Shown here: positions 11,501 to 21,741 of the stretch, piece after piece
Position numbering within the stretch: position 1 is the stretch's first letter
How the letters are laid out: each line of letters starts with the position of its first letter
DNA from: Rhabditoides inermis
Taxonomy: Eukaryota > Nematoda > Chromadorea > Rhabditida > Rhabditidae
NCBI GenBank assembly: GCA_963966185.1
Contig: CAWZYM010000029.1
Span: 30,001-94,000, forward strand
Direction: 5' to 3'
Length of the DNA: 64,000 nucleotides
Position numbers and translations under genes: made by a program
The notes under the pieces: generated by a model
Seen by the model: only the letters and a program-made list of their open reading frames with translations
The model's database searches: none
Told to the model about the DNA's origin: nothing

Positions 11501-13900
11501 AAAACGCGTAGATTCTGATACTACAATCTGTTCTAGTTAACTCAGATTGATACAACAGGTAAACTAAACAGAACTGTGTGCATTGTTTACAGATCATTTT
11601 CAACTGTCCGGATTGTGAAAGACAGTGCAATCGATTTTCGTGAAAACGTGCTCATTTACAAAACAAAACACGTAAATTCTGCTGGTGTATTTAGTTTTTG
11701 TTTTTTCGGATTGATATAACATGAAAACGTTCACACAGCCCCATTTCTGCTGCCTGGACCACTTTCAATCGTTTGGATGGCGAAAGACGGTCCAATCGAT
11801 TTTTGTGTTAAAAATCATGCAAACTAAACATAAAACGCTTTTTTTAATGGTGTAATTCATTTTTGTTTTTTCGGACCGAAACATACTCATAAAAATTAAA
11901 AATATGCAAATTTTTCATTTTTTTGGTCATAACTTTTTCAAATCAAATTTTTTCGAAAAGTTCAGTATATGAAAAAGTTCTTAAAATCGGATAAGGAATC
12001 GAACGAGTCCTTATTTGAAGTGTTTTGACAAAAACTGACCGATTTGAGGTAGTGGTCCCTTAATGGGCCAAATTTGAATATTTGACAAAAACGACTGTTT
12101 GCATCTTGTAGAGGACCTTCGATAACACCAATGTGCGCTGACATAGCTCCTAGTAACCACCTCGTCCGATTCTTACAGAGACAGTGTGATATCTCAATAT
12201 GCATTATATTTTAAAAAGACTTCCGTAAGAGAAGAGTTTGTGTTACTCAACGTAATGCAACAAAAGCTCATGCATTTTATCAATCGAAATAGTAAACAAA
12301 CCTGCTCTTTCCGCAATAAAAACTAATGCGAGCAAATGTTGTACGTCGGCAAATTGATTTCGGTATCCGATCGATTATATATATCTTGTTGAACTATTGG
12401 AGCAGGTTTGTGTACTATTTCGATTGATAAAATGCATGAGCTTTTGTTGCATTACGTTGAGTAACACAAACTCTTCTCTTACGGAAGTCCTTTTAAAAGA
12501 TAATGAATGTACTTTTATTGGATTTCATATAAATCTATCTACATTAACATGAACCACAAAACTTTTTTTAAAGAGTTCCAACAGTTCACCCACCTTGTTG
12601 AGTCCAAAATTGTATAAATTTTGCAAAAAAGAGTTTAGGTAATGCTGATGGGAAAATTTACAATTCCAATGTCATTTCTATGTAAAATCATATATTACAA
12701 AAGGTTTGCCACCAGCAGGAACCGAACTCGAGCCATGTGTCTCAACGGGCGCAATCGCTAACCACAACACTACTGTGCGCCAGCAGGACACGCGATCTGA
12801 ACGATATCAGTGCAATCCACTGGCAGTGCGGAATGTGCACCTCCTGTCTGCTGGGGGCAGCCGGTGCGCGCCACCCCCCCCCCCTAGAAAACCATCCGTA
12901 GGGGGGGGATTGCCTGCCCTTCAGGGGGCGCGCGCGCGTATCTCGCATCTCGCTTCCTACAACAGCTAGCGTTACCAAAATCGAAACTTAACTATTTTCT
13001 AACATTCTGATAACATCTATCAGCATCACATTGTTCTCGCAAAGATTCTAAGAGACCTTTCGTTCAGTCGCCTATTGCCGATCCTAGCGCGCGACTAGTC
13101 TTAACACAAACCAACCAGCGCTGCCGCGCTGGTTGTAATTTCTAGAAGGCTGTAGTATTAGAACTTCCTTGTATATGATATTGTTAACATACAATACATC
13201 ATAGGGATAAGATATGCATACTTATGTTATGTTTCGACACTACTAAAATAGTTCAAGTGCAACTCCTTCCCTTAGTAGTGTAGCTCCTTCCGGAGCAGCT
13301 GCTACCATGTGCACTTCCTTCCTCCTATCCACGAGGAGGGTGAGCGAAGGGCGGGGCATGCGCTCGGCCAATCAGAGTGCGCACGCAAGAGAGCCGAGCG
13401 ACCAATGAGCGCAAAGTGCAGTGGGCGGAGCTTACGTGATGCACACCGTCGTCGTAAACACGTTTAGTGGCAAAGCGGGAGAGAGCGAGAGAGGGCGGTT
13501 TTGGATGCCGCAACCGATATTGGTTTCACAAATCATACTCATAGGTCTTACAAAGTGATATTCTAACAAATAACGCACACTAATCAAGTATATTGTATTG
13601 GAATAGAGAAATCGTGTGTGCCTTGGGAGTGGCGTGTTGCGCGCGCCACGAGTCAAAACAAACGGGCGCCGCTGCGCGCCGCCCCTAATATGGTGAAGCC
13701 GTCTCTGTGACTCCTTGCTTCCAGACGTGCACACCCTGTTCCGTCCCACTTGTCCCTACGGCTCGCTCGTCTACCGCTGCGACCTCCGCCTCCCGTCCTC
13801 GGACCTTCTCCTCAAGGGACTCACATGCTCCTCCCATCACTGTCCCCCTGACAGCTACTGCGTCGAATCACCCTTCTATGCATACTGCTGCAAGTACTAG
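8594..13900 (+). CDS. Small secreted cysteine-rich protein (232 aa) with a transposon-filled last intron
   Basis: Exons are 8594-8719, 8761-8843, 8887-8933, 9052-9117, 9164-9270, 9314-9407 and 13725-13900. They sum to 699 nt with matching phases. The protein starts with a strong signal peptide (MLLLLLLLLLPLAQC). The body is rich in cysteines. The two C-terminal modules (CPSGGVCKPHGFWSVYS...GVCCEKK and HCPPDSYCVESPFYAYCCKY) resemble the lustrin-type cysteine-rich repeat seen in many nematode extracellular proteins. Function is unknown; an extracellular matrix, defence or secreted-effector role would be inference. The last intron (9408-13724) is 4.3 kb, whereas the others are 41-118 bp. It holds several foldback elements and a gene fragment. 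Joining exon 6 to exon 7 across this gap restores phase and continues the cysteine pattern, but a transcript would be needed to confirm it. Confidence 0.7.
9452..9849. mobile_element. Foldback/MITE element with about 130-bp inverted arms
   Basis: The left arm (9452-9585) and right arm (9736-9849) are near-perfect reverse complements. The shared outer end is ATTCTCTTTCGAAAAG. There is no coding capacity. It shares internal words (CAACAAAAGC, AACAAACCTGC) with the element at 12209-12498, so both belong to one family. It sits in the last intron of the cysteine-rich gene. Confidence 0.85.
10085..10461 (+). pseudogene. Gene fragment of unknown origin inside the transposon cluster
   Basis: The frame reads VYPRNDDDMDFIEECMEDVF, then after a probable small intron DLDYWEMILL, and after a clear intron (10299-10360, TTTCATCAG acceptor) KKNPMEENRNRIVG up to a TAG at 10459-10461. 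Composition looks like real protein, but there is no start codon or recognisable domain. The frame changes between 10213 and 10270; a 56-nt intron ending ACGAG would repair it. It may be a captured piece of a cellular gene or an alternative 3' end of the surrounding gene. Confidence 0.35.
10802..12192. mobile_element. 1.39-kb long foldback element (giant inverted repeat)
   Basis: Positions 10802-11440 are the near-complete reverse complement of 11490-12192, leaving a short loop. Outer ends share ATATCACACTGTCTCTG. Arms differ at scattered bases and small indels. There is no transposase frame; the only open frames (about 66-80 aa) are mirror copies of one another, which is an artefact of the palindrome. 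It is AT-rich, unlike the flanking DNA. Confidence 0.85.
12209..12498. mobile_element. Foldback/MITE element (same family as 9452-9849)
   Basis: Arms of about 120 bp (12209-12330 and 12390-12498) are reverse complements. The outer ends read TTTTAAAA followed by GACTTCCGT. It lies 16 bp from the right end of the long foldback element, so the elements are packed end to end. No coding capacity. Confidence 0.8.
12706..12795 (-). repeat. tRNA-derived SINE-like fragment
   Basis: Read on the minus strand there is a D-arm-like box (TAGTGTTGTGGTTAGCG) and a B-box-like GAGTTCGGTTCC spaced about as in a tRNA. No complete cloverleaf forms, so this is a SINE head or tRNA relic and not a working tRNA. Confidence 0.5.
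13255..13330 (-). repeat. Inverted, diverged copy of the 10420-10520 sequence
   Basis: The words GTGCAACTCCTTCC, AGCTCCTTCC and CATGTGCACTTCCTTCCT occur here in the same order as in the reverse complement of 10420-10520. The two copies flank the foldback cluster in opposite orientation. This suggests a larger composite or a duplicated gene fragment. Confidence 0.6.
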
Positions 13901-13974
13901 TCACATATTCAGGTCAATACATTATTATTACGCAATCAATGATACAACAACAACACATGGTATGTACAGCATGT

Positions 13975-16308
13975 CTACTTCTCGTAGTCCTCGTATATTT
14001 TGTTCTTCCGCGGCTGTCGGGCAGACTTGCGGGGAGGAGTGAGGGCGGGAGTCGCCTGAACCAACACCTCTTGCTCCCTTCCAATTTCTCTCTCACTCTC
14101 ACTCTCTCTCTACCTGGGGCGATCCTCCAGCAGCAGCAGGCCTGGGAGTCTTGACAGGACAGTCTCCATCGACCAGCCTCGGTGTCTTGACAGGCCGTCT
14201 CGCACTTCCCACTCCCTTCGCAGGCGTCCGCTTCCCCAGTCGCACCAGCGCCGACTCCTCCTCCTTCGGGGGCGGGGCCTCAGTGGGCGGGGCGTCGGCA
14301 AACTCGCCTTCCACATCCACCAACTCTCCCGATTCCGCGTCATCTTTGATCTGGCGCTTCCTCTGAAACACAACACGCCTATCCATCTCTATTCTCTATC
14401 TCTATCATTCACCCACCTGTACAGGAGACTTGACGATGAGCTGTGCAGTGGCCGTGGGTAGAACGGGGAGGGGGGCCGACTTGCGGGGGCGGCCCCTGCC
14501 CCTCGGTGGAGGAGTGGGCAGGGCAGCTACAGGGGGTGCGGGAACAGCCTCCTCCGCCTCCACCCTCTCCACCACCCGCACTTGCCCCGTGGCTCGCGCC
14601 GACTCAGCCGCCCGCTCGCTCGCCTCAAACACATTCCACTTGATTTGACTGTCCACGGGAACGCACCGTGTGCTTGTAGGGGTGTGCGGTGCTGGGGCCG
14701 CCGACTCGCAGCTTCCTCGCTCCTGCCGGCTGGTGGAAGACGCGCGCACTCGACGCGGGCAGCAGCAGCCGTCTCTGCTGCTCGCGCAGCTCCTGCGCCC
14801 GCACGCGCTCCTCCTCCGGAACAGAGTGCTTCGACGACAGCGTCATCAGCTTCTGCAGTCCTTGAATGAGTGAACGGACCCCTCTCTCGCACCCACCTTG
14901 TACGTGTCTCCCTCTCCGTTTGCATACTCCTCGTGGTAGGGACACGGCTTGCCGGCTGCCTCGCAGCACGTCTTGCTCATCCGGTGCGCGCACAGCATCG
15001 ATCGGAACAGGGCACAGCGAGACTCGCCCCCCTCACCCTCCCCTCCTCCTCCTCCTCCTCCACACTCACACAAAAGGGAGTTCAGGATCTCGCGGCGCTC
15101 TGCAAAGGGGAAGTAGAAGCTAGGGGGAGAGAGGGAGGGAGAGAGAGGAAGAGAGAGAGAGAGTGGGAGGGAGGGGGAGAGAGGGAGGGAGAGAGAGACT
15201 CACGAGTGTCCCTCCTCGCCAGCTCCTCCTTGGAGGTGGGCACAATGTCGAACGGCGAGAACCACATGGATGGATTGACTGCAAGAGGACAGTGTTACTC
15301 ACTCGCATCCCTCCTCCTCCCTTGACTCACTGTCGCTCGCCCACCCATCCGTCCTGTGCGAGTAGTGCACCCTGTAGGGGAACGGACTGCGCCAGTCCAC
15401 CTCAGCTATCAGACCCGCCATCACCTGCAATACACACTCTCCTCCTTCCCTTCTTTCTCTCCCTCTGCCTGCCTGTCTGTCTGTCTCTCCTCGCCCACCT
15501 CTCCGTGTCTGTTCCTGGATCCGAGCTTGGCGTCGACATTGCGCACGTATACCTTCTCTCCTGCCCGCAGCCGTGCCGACACGGGGAGGGCGGGGGCTGG
15601 CTCGACCGGCTGCCCGCCCTTCTCCCACCCATCCTCATCGTCCAAGTACCACACACGACGACCGAACATCAACTCAAGTGCGTCGTGAGAACGCTAAAAT
15701 GTCAGCCTGCGCCTACCTCGAAGGGCGTCTTGCCGCCTCCGGCGCGGTTCGTCTGGTTCCTATGGGCGATGGTGAATGGAAGCACCTCCACCCAACGGTG
15801 CCGGCTGCCCATCTCATCCACTGCTCGCTGGTACACAGTCGCCACGAACGACGAGTAGTCCGGCGCCTAGAGCACGCGTTCGCCCACCTCTCCATCTCCC
15901 CTTCTCTCCCCTCTCCATCCCACTCACCACGCTGCCAATATGCTGCAGCTGCACGCCGAACACATTTCCGACGACGGCGAGGCAGTCGCGGAGGACCTCC
16001 TGCTTGGCCGAACACGAGTAGCCCTCTGAGTATCATCTCCGTTCCCCTCCTCCCTCTCCCTCACCCACCCGGTGGTCCCCACTGAGTGAATATGTCTGTG
16101 AGCAGGCGGATGATGAGCGTCTTGTCCAGTCTCTCCGGCAGCGGACGCGCCCACTCAAATCACACCAGTCACACCAGTCACACCACACACCCCCACCCAA
16201 TGCCCACTCCACCCACCTGGAAATGCGAATACATGCACTCGACAATCAACGCGCGCGAGTAGCGGGTCGACGCGTACAGAGTCTCGGACAGATCGATCAA
16301 GTCAATCT

Positions 16309-16345
<37 letters not shown>

Positions 16346-16687
16346 TTCTCTTTCCCTCTGTTACCTGTAGAAACTGCATGGGTCGATTTCCGACGGCGGC
16401 TGCCCGGGGCGGGAACTTGAGCTGTGCGAGTGTGGGCATGACGTTCTTGTCCACCTCCCCTCCACTCGTCCCCTCTCCCTCTCCTGCCGGATCGGCGTGG
16501 CCAAAGTGCATCATCTGGTAGATCACATCCACCGTACTCAACACGATACAGTAAGCCTTTTCACTCCGACGCGGCGCTCACCCCTCGTCGGTGACTGAGA
16601 AGGAGATGTGGGCGGGACAGCACGCGCCCTCCTTCAACATGCGCTTGCGGCTGTGGATCTCGCGGGCACTGCGAGGGCAAGGGGTCA

Positions 16688-16735
<48 letters not shown>

Positions 16736-16898
16736 GAACCTCTTCGAGGTAAGTACCATCTTGTGATCGCTGCGAGAGCAGTGCATGACTTGCCGTCGTA
16801 TGCTCAGCTGCTTGTTGTACATGACAAACGCCGAGTCCGACGCGATCTCCACCAGTTGACGCCAGTTCTGCAATCTCTCTCCTTCCCTTCTCCTCCTC

Positions 16899-16933
<35 letters not shown>

Positions 16934-18042
16934 CATTCCTATCCCCCCTCCTACTCACATCGAACTCGTTCACGTCTCTGAACACATGGTGGTGTGTCTC
17001 GAGTGGGAGGCTGTGTTCCTGCACGAGGTGTCTCTTGAGGGAGAGCAGCGATGCGAACGCCTCCCGACACTCCACCACCGCACACGCCATCTGATTCTAC
17101 AACGCACCAACGTGTACAGATGTACACATTGCATTAGCGACACACTCACATTGAACGTGCCGTGGTGCTTGTACCTGTGCTGGTTGTACTGGTTGCGCGA
17201 GTCGAAGATCTACAATCAATCGATAGCTCAATCCATCGATGAGCGACTGACCGCAGTGTGGTTGATCTCGGTACAGATGCGGCACTGCCACTGCTCCTGT
17301 CCGTCACTCGATACGATGCGCAGTGGTTGGTACAGCTACAACACGGCTTGAACAACCACAACATACTGGAATACGCATACTTGAAAAATAGCGGCTTGGC
17401 CCATATCGTACGTCGCCGGCTCGTACTCATATTCGAATCCTTCCGCGCACAACACCTGGAAGAGAATAGTGGAGGGTGGGAGAGTGGAAGGGAGAGGGAG
17501 AGAGGGAGAGAGGGAGAGAGGGAGAGAGGGAGAGAGGGAGAGAGGGAGAGAGAGAAATGAAGTACCTCCTCGGTCGCGCCGGTCGCTAGATCACCGCCGT
17601 TGACCATCTCACTCTCCGCGTTCAACTGAACACTCGTCCATGCAGATAACAACAACAACGAATCGACGCACCTGTGCCTGCAGCTCGGCCTGTGTGAGGA
17701 GGCGTCGGTTGCCGTGCTCGTCCTCCACCTCTACCAGATCGTCTTCTCCGAACATCATCTGTATGTCCATCGCCCCCTGGACAATACGTAAACATGCAAA
17801 TAAACAACCAAACAACCCACCACATCGACAATCTCCTCGACAACGTGGTGTTCCGCCACCTCTTCCACCTTCTTCCCCTTTTCCGGCGAGAACCTCTCTT
17901 GTTGGCGACTGCTGTCCGGCTGTTCCTCATCCATTTCTTGTACCACTCGCTCAGCTTCTCCGGGTTCCTCGATCACAATCATCTCTTCCACTATCTCCTC
18001 TTCCAACATCATCCCGCCGTCATTTGGTTCATTGTTTGACAT
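13975..18042 (-). CDS. Integrase-derived host protein: C2H2 zinc fingers, FLYWCH/FAR1-like finger, inactive integrase core, AT-hook
   Basis: The start is at 18042, two bases after a TTCAG acceptor. About 22 exons join in phase to a TAG at 13975-13977, giving roughly 800 aa. Order: acidic N-terminus; C2H2-like fingers (CRICTEINHT, CAVVECREAFASLLSLKRH); a FAR1/FLYWCH-like module (VMHCSRSDHK, ACCPAHISFS, YQMMHFGH); an integrase core with FLQIDLIDL, ALIVECMYSHFQWARPLP and LLTDIFTQWGPP; then LPFTIAHRNQTNRAGG...PFELMFGRR; an SH3-like tail (VYVRNVDAKLG); a Cys/His cluster (CCEAAGKPCPYH); an AT-hook (RGRGRPRKSAP); and repeated RPVKTPR-type basic motifs. Only the first catalytic Asp remains. The SDNG region is replaced by GYSCSAK and the Glu helix is changed, so DNA joining is not expected. 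There are many introns and no terminal repeats, so this is a domesticated gene, probably DNA-binding or chromatin-associated. Several 3' splice sites end in GAG. Confidence 0.75.
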
Positions 18043-18291
18043 ATCTGAATAGTATACATGTTGATAATGATGTTTAGATACCGCGAACGCGATAGAATAA
18101 ACAAAACAACAAAAAAATAAACAAAACATCCCGCCAAAAACCAGCAGTGCGCAAACGGTCAGCAGGCGTCAGTCGTCATATTCGTCAATTGGAACGCCGT
18201 TCATTCGTACAGTTCGTTATTTGTTTATGTTTGTTTCGTTCTATTATTCATTTTTCTAATCAAAAAACGAATAATATATATCACGAAAGGT
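18043..18291. promoter_or_regulatory. Short bidirectional promoter region
   Basis: Only 249 bp separate the divergent starts of the integrase-derived gene (minus) and SFT2 (plus). The sequence is AT-rich with runs of T and A. Control of both genes from here is inferred from the spacing alone. Confidence 0.5.
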
Positions 18292-19185
18292 ATGTTTGAC
18301 CGTGTTCGGCAAGCGATGGGTGCGGCGGACAGCCTGCCCGACGGCCCGTACGTCAACACAGCCACCGACCCCGAGGCCGCCGCGGCAGTTGACGTCAGTT
18401 TCTATGTGTTTATGTATCCCAATTTTCCCATTTTAAACATACCACGCTGCATACAATTACACTGCATCACATCGCTGCACTCTTATCTCGCGCTGACCGC
18501 GGCTTGACATTCGCACAATGCTGAGAGCGTTCGGAATTGATTGGCATGATTGCGATCGAGTCGGTGCACGGCAAGGTCGACCGCGTCTACATTCGAGTGA
18601 GCAGCTGCCGTCTGTTCACACTCGACCCGTTCAGGTGTCGAATGCGTCGTCGTTGTCGTGGGACACGCGGGTGCAGTGCTTCGCGGGCTGCTTCATCCTC
18701 TCCATCGTCGCGTCCCTCTGCGTGAGTCTGCCTTCCTCTTACTACCCTCACCCCCCCCCCCCCAGGCCTCTTTCCTGCTCTTCCTCGGCAACATCTCTGG
18801 CTTCTGTATCCTCACCGCCATGGGCAGCGCCCTGTCCCTCGTGGGGTGAGTCCATCCCCATCCCTAACAACACAACCTCCTCTCTCAGCACGTGTTTCCT
18901 GATGGGCCCTTCGAACCAGTGTCGGAAGATGTTCGACGCGTCCCGCTGGCTCGCCTCAATCGTCTACATTGCCTGCATCGCCATGGCGCTTGTGTCCGGA
19001 CTCGTTCTCTCCAACCCCCCGCTCGCCGTTATTTTCACAATCGGTCAGTCTCTCGCTCTCCTCTACTTCTCACCAACTCTCCTCTTTCAGGCATGTACCT
19101 TGCAATGGCGTGGTACTCCCTTTCCTACATACCCTATGCTCGCGATATGGTCCGTCGCGTCCTCTGCTCCTGTATTGGAAACTAA
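18292..19185 (+). CDS. SFT2D: Vesicle transport protein SFT2 (SFT2D family), 172 aa
   Basis: SFT2/Got1-type proteins are four-pass Golgi membrane proteins needed for fusion of retrograde endosome-to-Golgi vesicles. Exons: 18292-18393, 18635-18721, 18766-18845, 18889-19043, 19091-19185, summing to 519 nt. Family signatures are clear: LSWDTRVQCFAGC at the first membrane entry, LGNISGFC, TCFLMGPSNQCRKMF, and the terminal AMAWYSLSYIPYARD. Four hydrophobic segments follow an N-terminal cytosolic stretch of about 35 residues. Length is normal for the family. It is divergent from the integrase-derived gene and convergent with ZC3H15. Confidence 0.93.
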
Positions 19186-19558
19186 GTCATTCCCTAAAAC
19201 CCATTTTTGATACGTTTGCATTACTTGCATATTATTATGTATCTAATTCCGTCGTAGCAGAGTGCTCTTTCCTCACCAAACAGGTCGTGTTGTGTTGATA
19301 CATGTTGAAATAGTAACCCCAGTTTTGTGAACCACTGTGATGTGCCCGCATAAAAATCTCACCATTTTGTCAAATAGAACTTTTATCACCGCGCGTTGGT
19401 ATAACAAAAATAACCACAAAATAACAGCACAAACTGTGTAGGGGGACACGACGAGTAACCAGTAAGTGTAGATACCACACACATACATAGCAGATGAATG
19501 AACAGGCGAAGGACACACACACATACACCCTGGCCTCGCCCCCTCATATGTGTCGCGT
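19186..19558. other. Intergenic region between convergent SFT2 and ZC3H15
   Basis: The 373 bp should hold both 3' UTRs. No RNA gene, repeat or further exon was seen. Confidence 0.5.
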
Positions 19559-21299
19559 TCAGCTGGCCTTGGCGGGGGCGCCCTCCTCATCATCCGATTC
19601 CAGCCCCTCCAGGTCGGCCGCATCGAACAGGTCAGCGTTGATCGACATCTTCGCAACGCCTGAACAAGGGTGATGAACCGGCATCAACGATAGAAGGACA
19701 TACCATCGGCAGGAGCATCCTCGTCGTCGTCATCCATGCCTTCGAAGTTGAAGAAGGTGCGCTCGTCGATCTCGAACACAGGTCCCTGGTCCTGCAACAT
19801 AATTGTTGAGCACGGCTTCACCTCCCCCTTTGTGCACGGCCACAGATGTTTTAAATGATGCATTCTATATTTGAAATAAAACAGCAACGATGCACGATAC
19901 ACGAGATGACAGTCCATACAAGATCAATCAATCAATCGTATAACTCACCATCTCTTCTCCCTCCTCGGGATCGCGGTCGTAGGCGATGTCGTCCGCCTCC
20001 TCGTCGTCTTGGATGAGGTCAGGGTTGTACGTGAACAGATCCCTTCCAGACATGCCTCCCTAAAAACAAGTAACAAAATGGCATAATTCAACAACTTTGT
20101 ATGTGACTCACGTGCTTTCCGGACTTGACCTTGGCGGCCTTGGCCTTCTCGGCGGCCTCGGCAGCCTCCTTCCTCTCCTTCAGTTTCTTCTTCTTCCACG
20201 CAACGAACGACTGCAGTGTCACCTTGGTCAGGTTCGCAGAGTTGAGGGCCGTGCGCTGTAATTGTACAGTGAGAAGCATGACTTATCTACACTACAGACC
20301 TCCTGCTCAATGAGCTCCTCGAGCGAAATCTCAGTCGCCTTCTTCAGTTCCTCCAGTGTCTTCCTATCCTTCTTCAGAACAAAGCCAGGAGGAAGTGCGT
20401 GACTAAAATATCCATATTACGATCAAATGTCTTTAGACTCTCTCTCTCTCTCACCGATAGATGCAGCTCGATCCGTTAGGGCACTCCCAGAACCATCCGT
20501 ACTTCGAGTTTTCGACGGCTTCGATAAAGAACTTGCACACCTAAATGCAGCAGGTTCAGTAGAGTCCCTATTCTCAACTGACTCACAATGTCAGTCTGGT
20601 TGGTCCTCTTTCGGTCGGCGGCTCCGTGCTTCTGCTCGGCCACGTCAGCCAGCTGAGCCTCGTCCCAGTTCTCCATGCCCTCCTCCTTCTCCTTCTCCAA
20701 ATCACGAGAATCAACGTACAGGTTCTTCTTCAACACCTTCTTCTCAATATCCAGATCGTGGCTGCAAACCATGTATATGATACTTCACATCACACTTCAC
20801 ATAACATCATCAACATTCCGTACCTGAACTTGCACTTGTTTCCCTTCTGACACATTCCCTGCTTGAAGAACAGACAAAGGACGGACTTCGGGTCAACGTC
20901 TTGAATATGTTCATAACCATAATCCACAATTCGCTCACAGTTTAATAGATGTACTCACCCTTGCCGACCTTGGGCATGGCAGCTACGGGCCGGAGCACAT
21001 CGTTAAGCTTATCGAGCTCGGCCTTCTTCTTATCCTTTTCCTTCTGTTTCTCAAGCTCGGCACGAGTCGGCTGGCCACGTACCTGGAAATAAAGTCTTAA
21101 AAACGCACAAATAACTTCGTTTTGTGAAATGTCTGTGGATGGGTGTCAGGAATAGCACAAATCAACTGACCTGCTTCTCGACCTGCTGGACAAACTTCTG
21201 GGTCTTCGCTCCCTTCTTGTTCTTCAGACCGAAAGTCTTGTCGTCGACAATCTTCTCCTTCTTCTTGTTTTCTACCTTTTTGCTTGGCTTAGGCGGCAT
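19559..21299 (-). CDS. ZC3H15: Zinc finger CCCH domain protein 15 (DRG-family regulatory protein 1)
   Basis: ZC3H15/DFRP1 binds and stabilises the translational GTPase DRG1 in the cytoplasm. The start [20 protein letters not shown] and the [13 protein letters not shown] motif are near-identical to the family N-terminus. Two CCCH fingers follow: [19 protein letters not shown], then a longer C-to-H unit containing [18 protein letters not shown]. The DFRP segment includes [14 protein letters not shown] and [15 protein letters not shown], then the [16 protein letters not shown] helix. The acidic C-terminus ends [17 protein letters not shown] 21299 lies six bases after a TTTCCAG acceptor, consistent with trans-splicing or a 5' UTR intron. 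ETFA ends 442 bp upstream on the same strand, so the two could form an operon. Confidence 0.93.
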
Positions 21300-21741
21300 G
21301 GTAACCTGGAAAGACAATAAGTAATATGAGAATATAACTTGCAACAATACTACAACACAAACGATAAGGAAGGAAGAATACAACATAACAATATCGTTTT
21401 TAAAATACAAACTGCAAATTTTCGCGAAAATCGAATTGCGCGCTAGTATTGCGCATGCACTCACAATGCGCAAAACAGTAGCACAACGCTAAATCGGAAA
21501 TAGAAAATATGTAATAAAATGCAAAATCAATTATCGATAATATTAAATCAAGTATCAGATACGCAACGTCGCTCTATAACGACTATATCTTTACAGATAC
21601 AAGGCAAACATGATCCTATACTCTTTACCCATCATTCATCATACATGTACAATCATAAATATCACTACACATATAAAACTGCTATGGAAGAGGATATGGC
21701 TTGCCACTAGGGCTGAAGAAGACCGTAGCGATAAATATAGT

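Noticed and set aside
10842..12204. Mirror-image 66- and 80-aa frames at both ends of the long palindrome
   Set aside because: They are the same sequence seen from each arm of a foldback element and have no protein character.
14640..14670. An 18-nt intron ending GGACAG in the integrase-derived gene
   Set aside because: Removing 18 nt leaves the wrong frame. An intron of about 28 nt ending ATCAAG restores it, still short but plausible.
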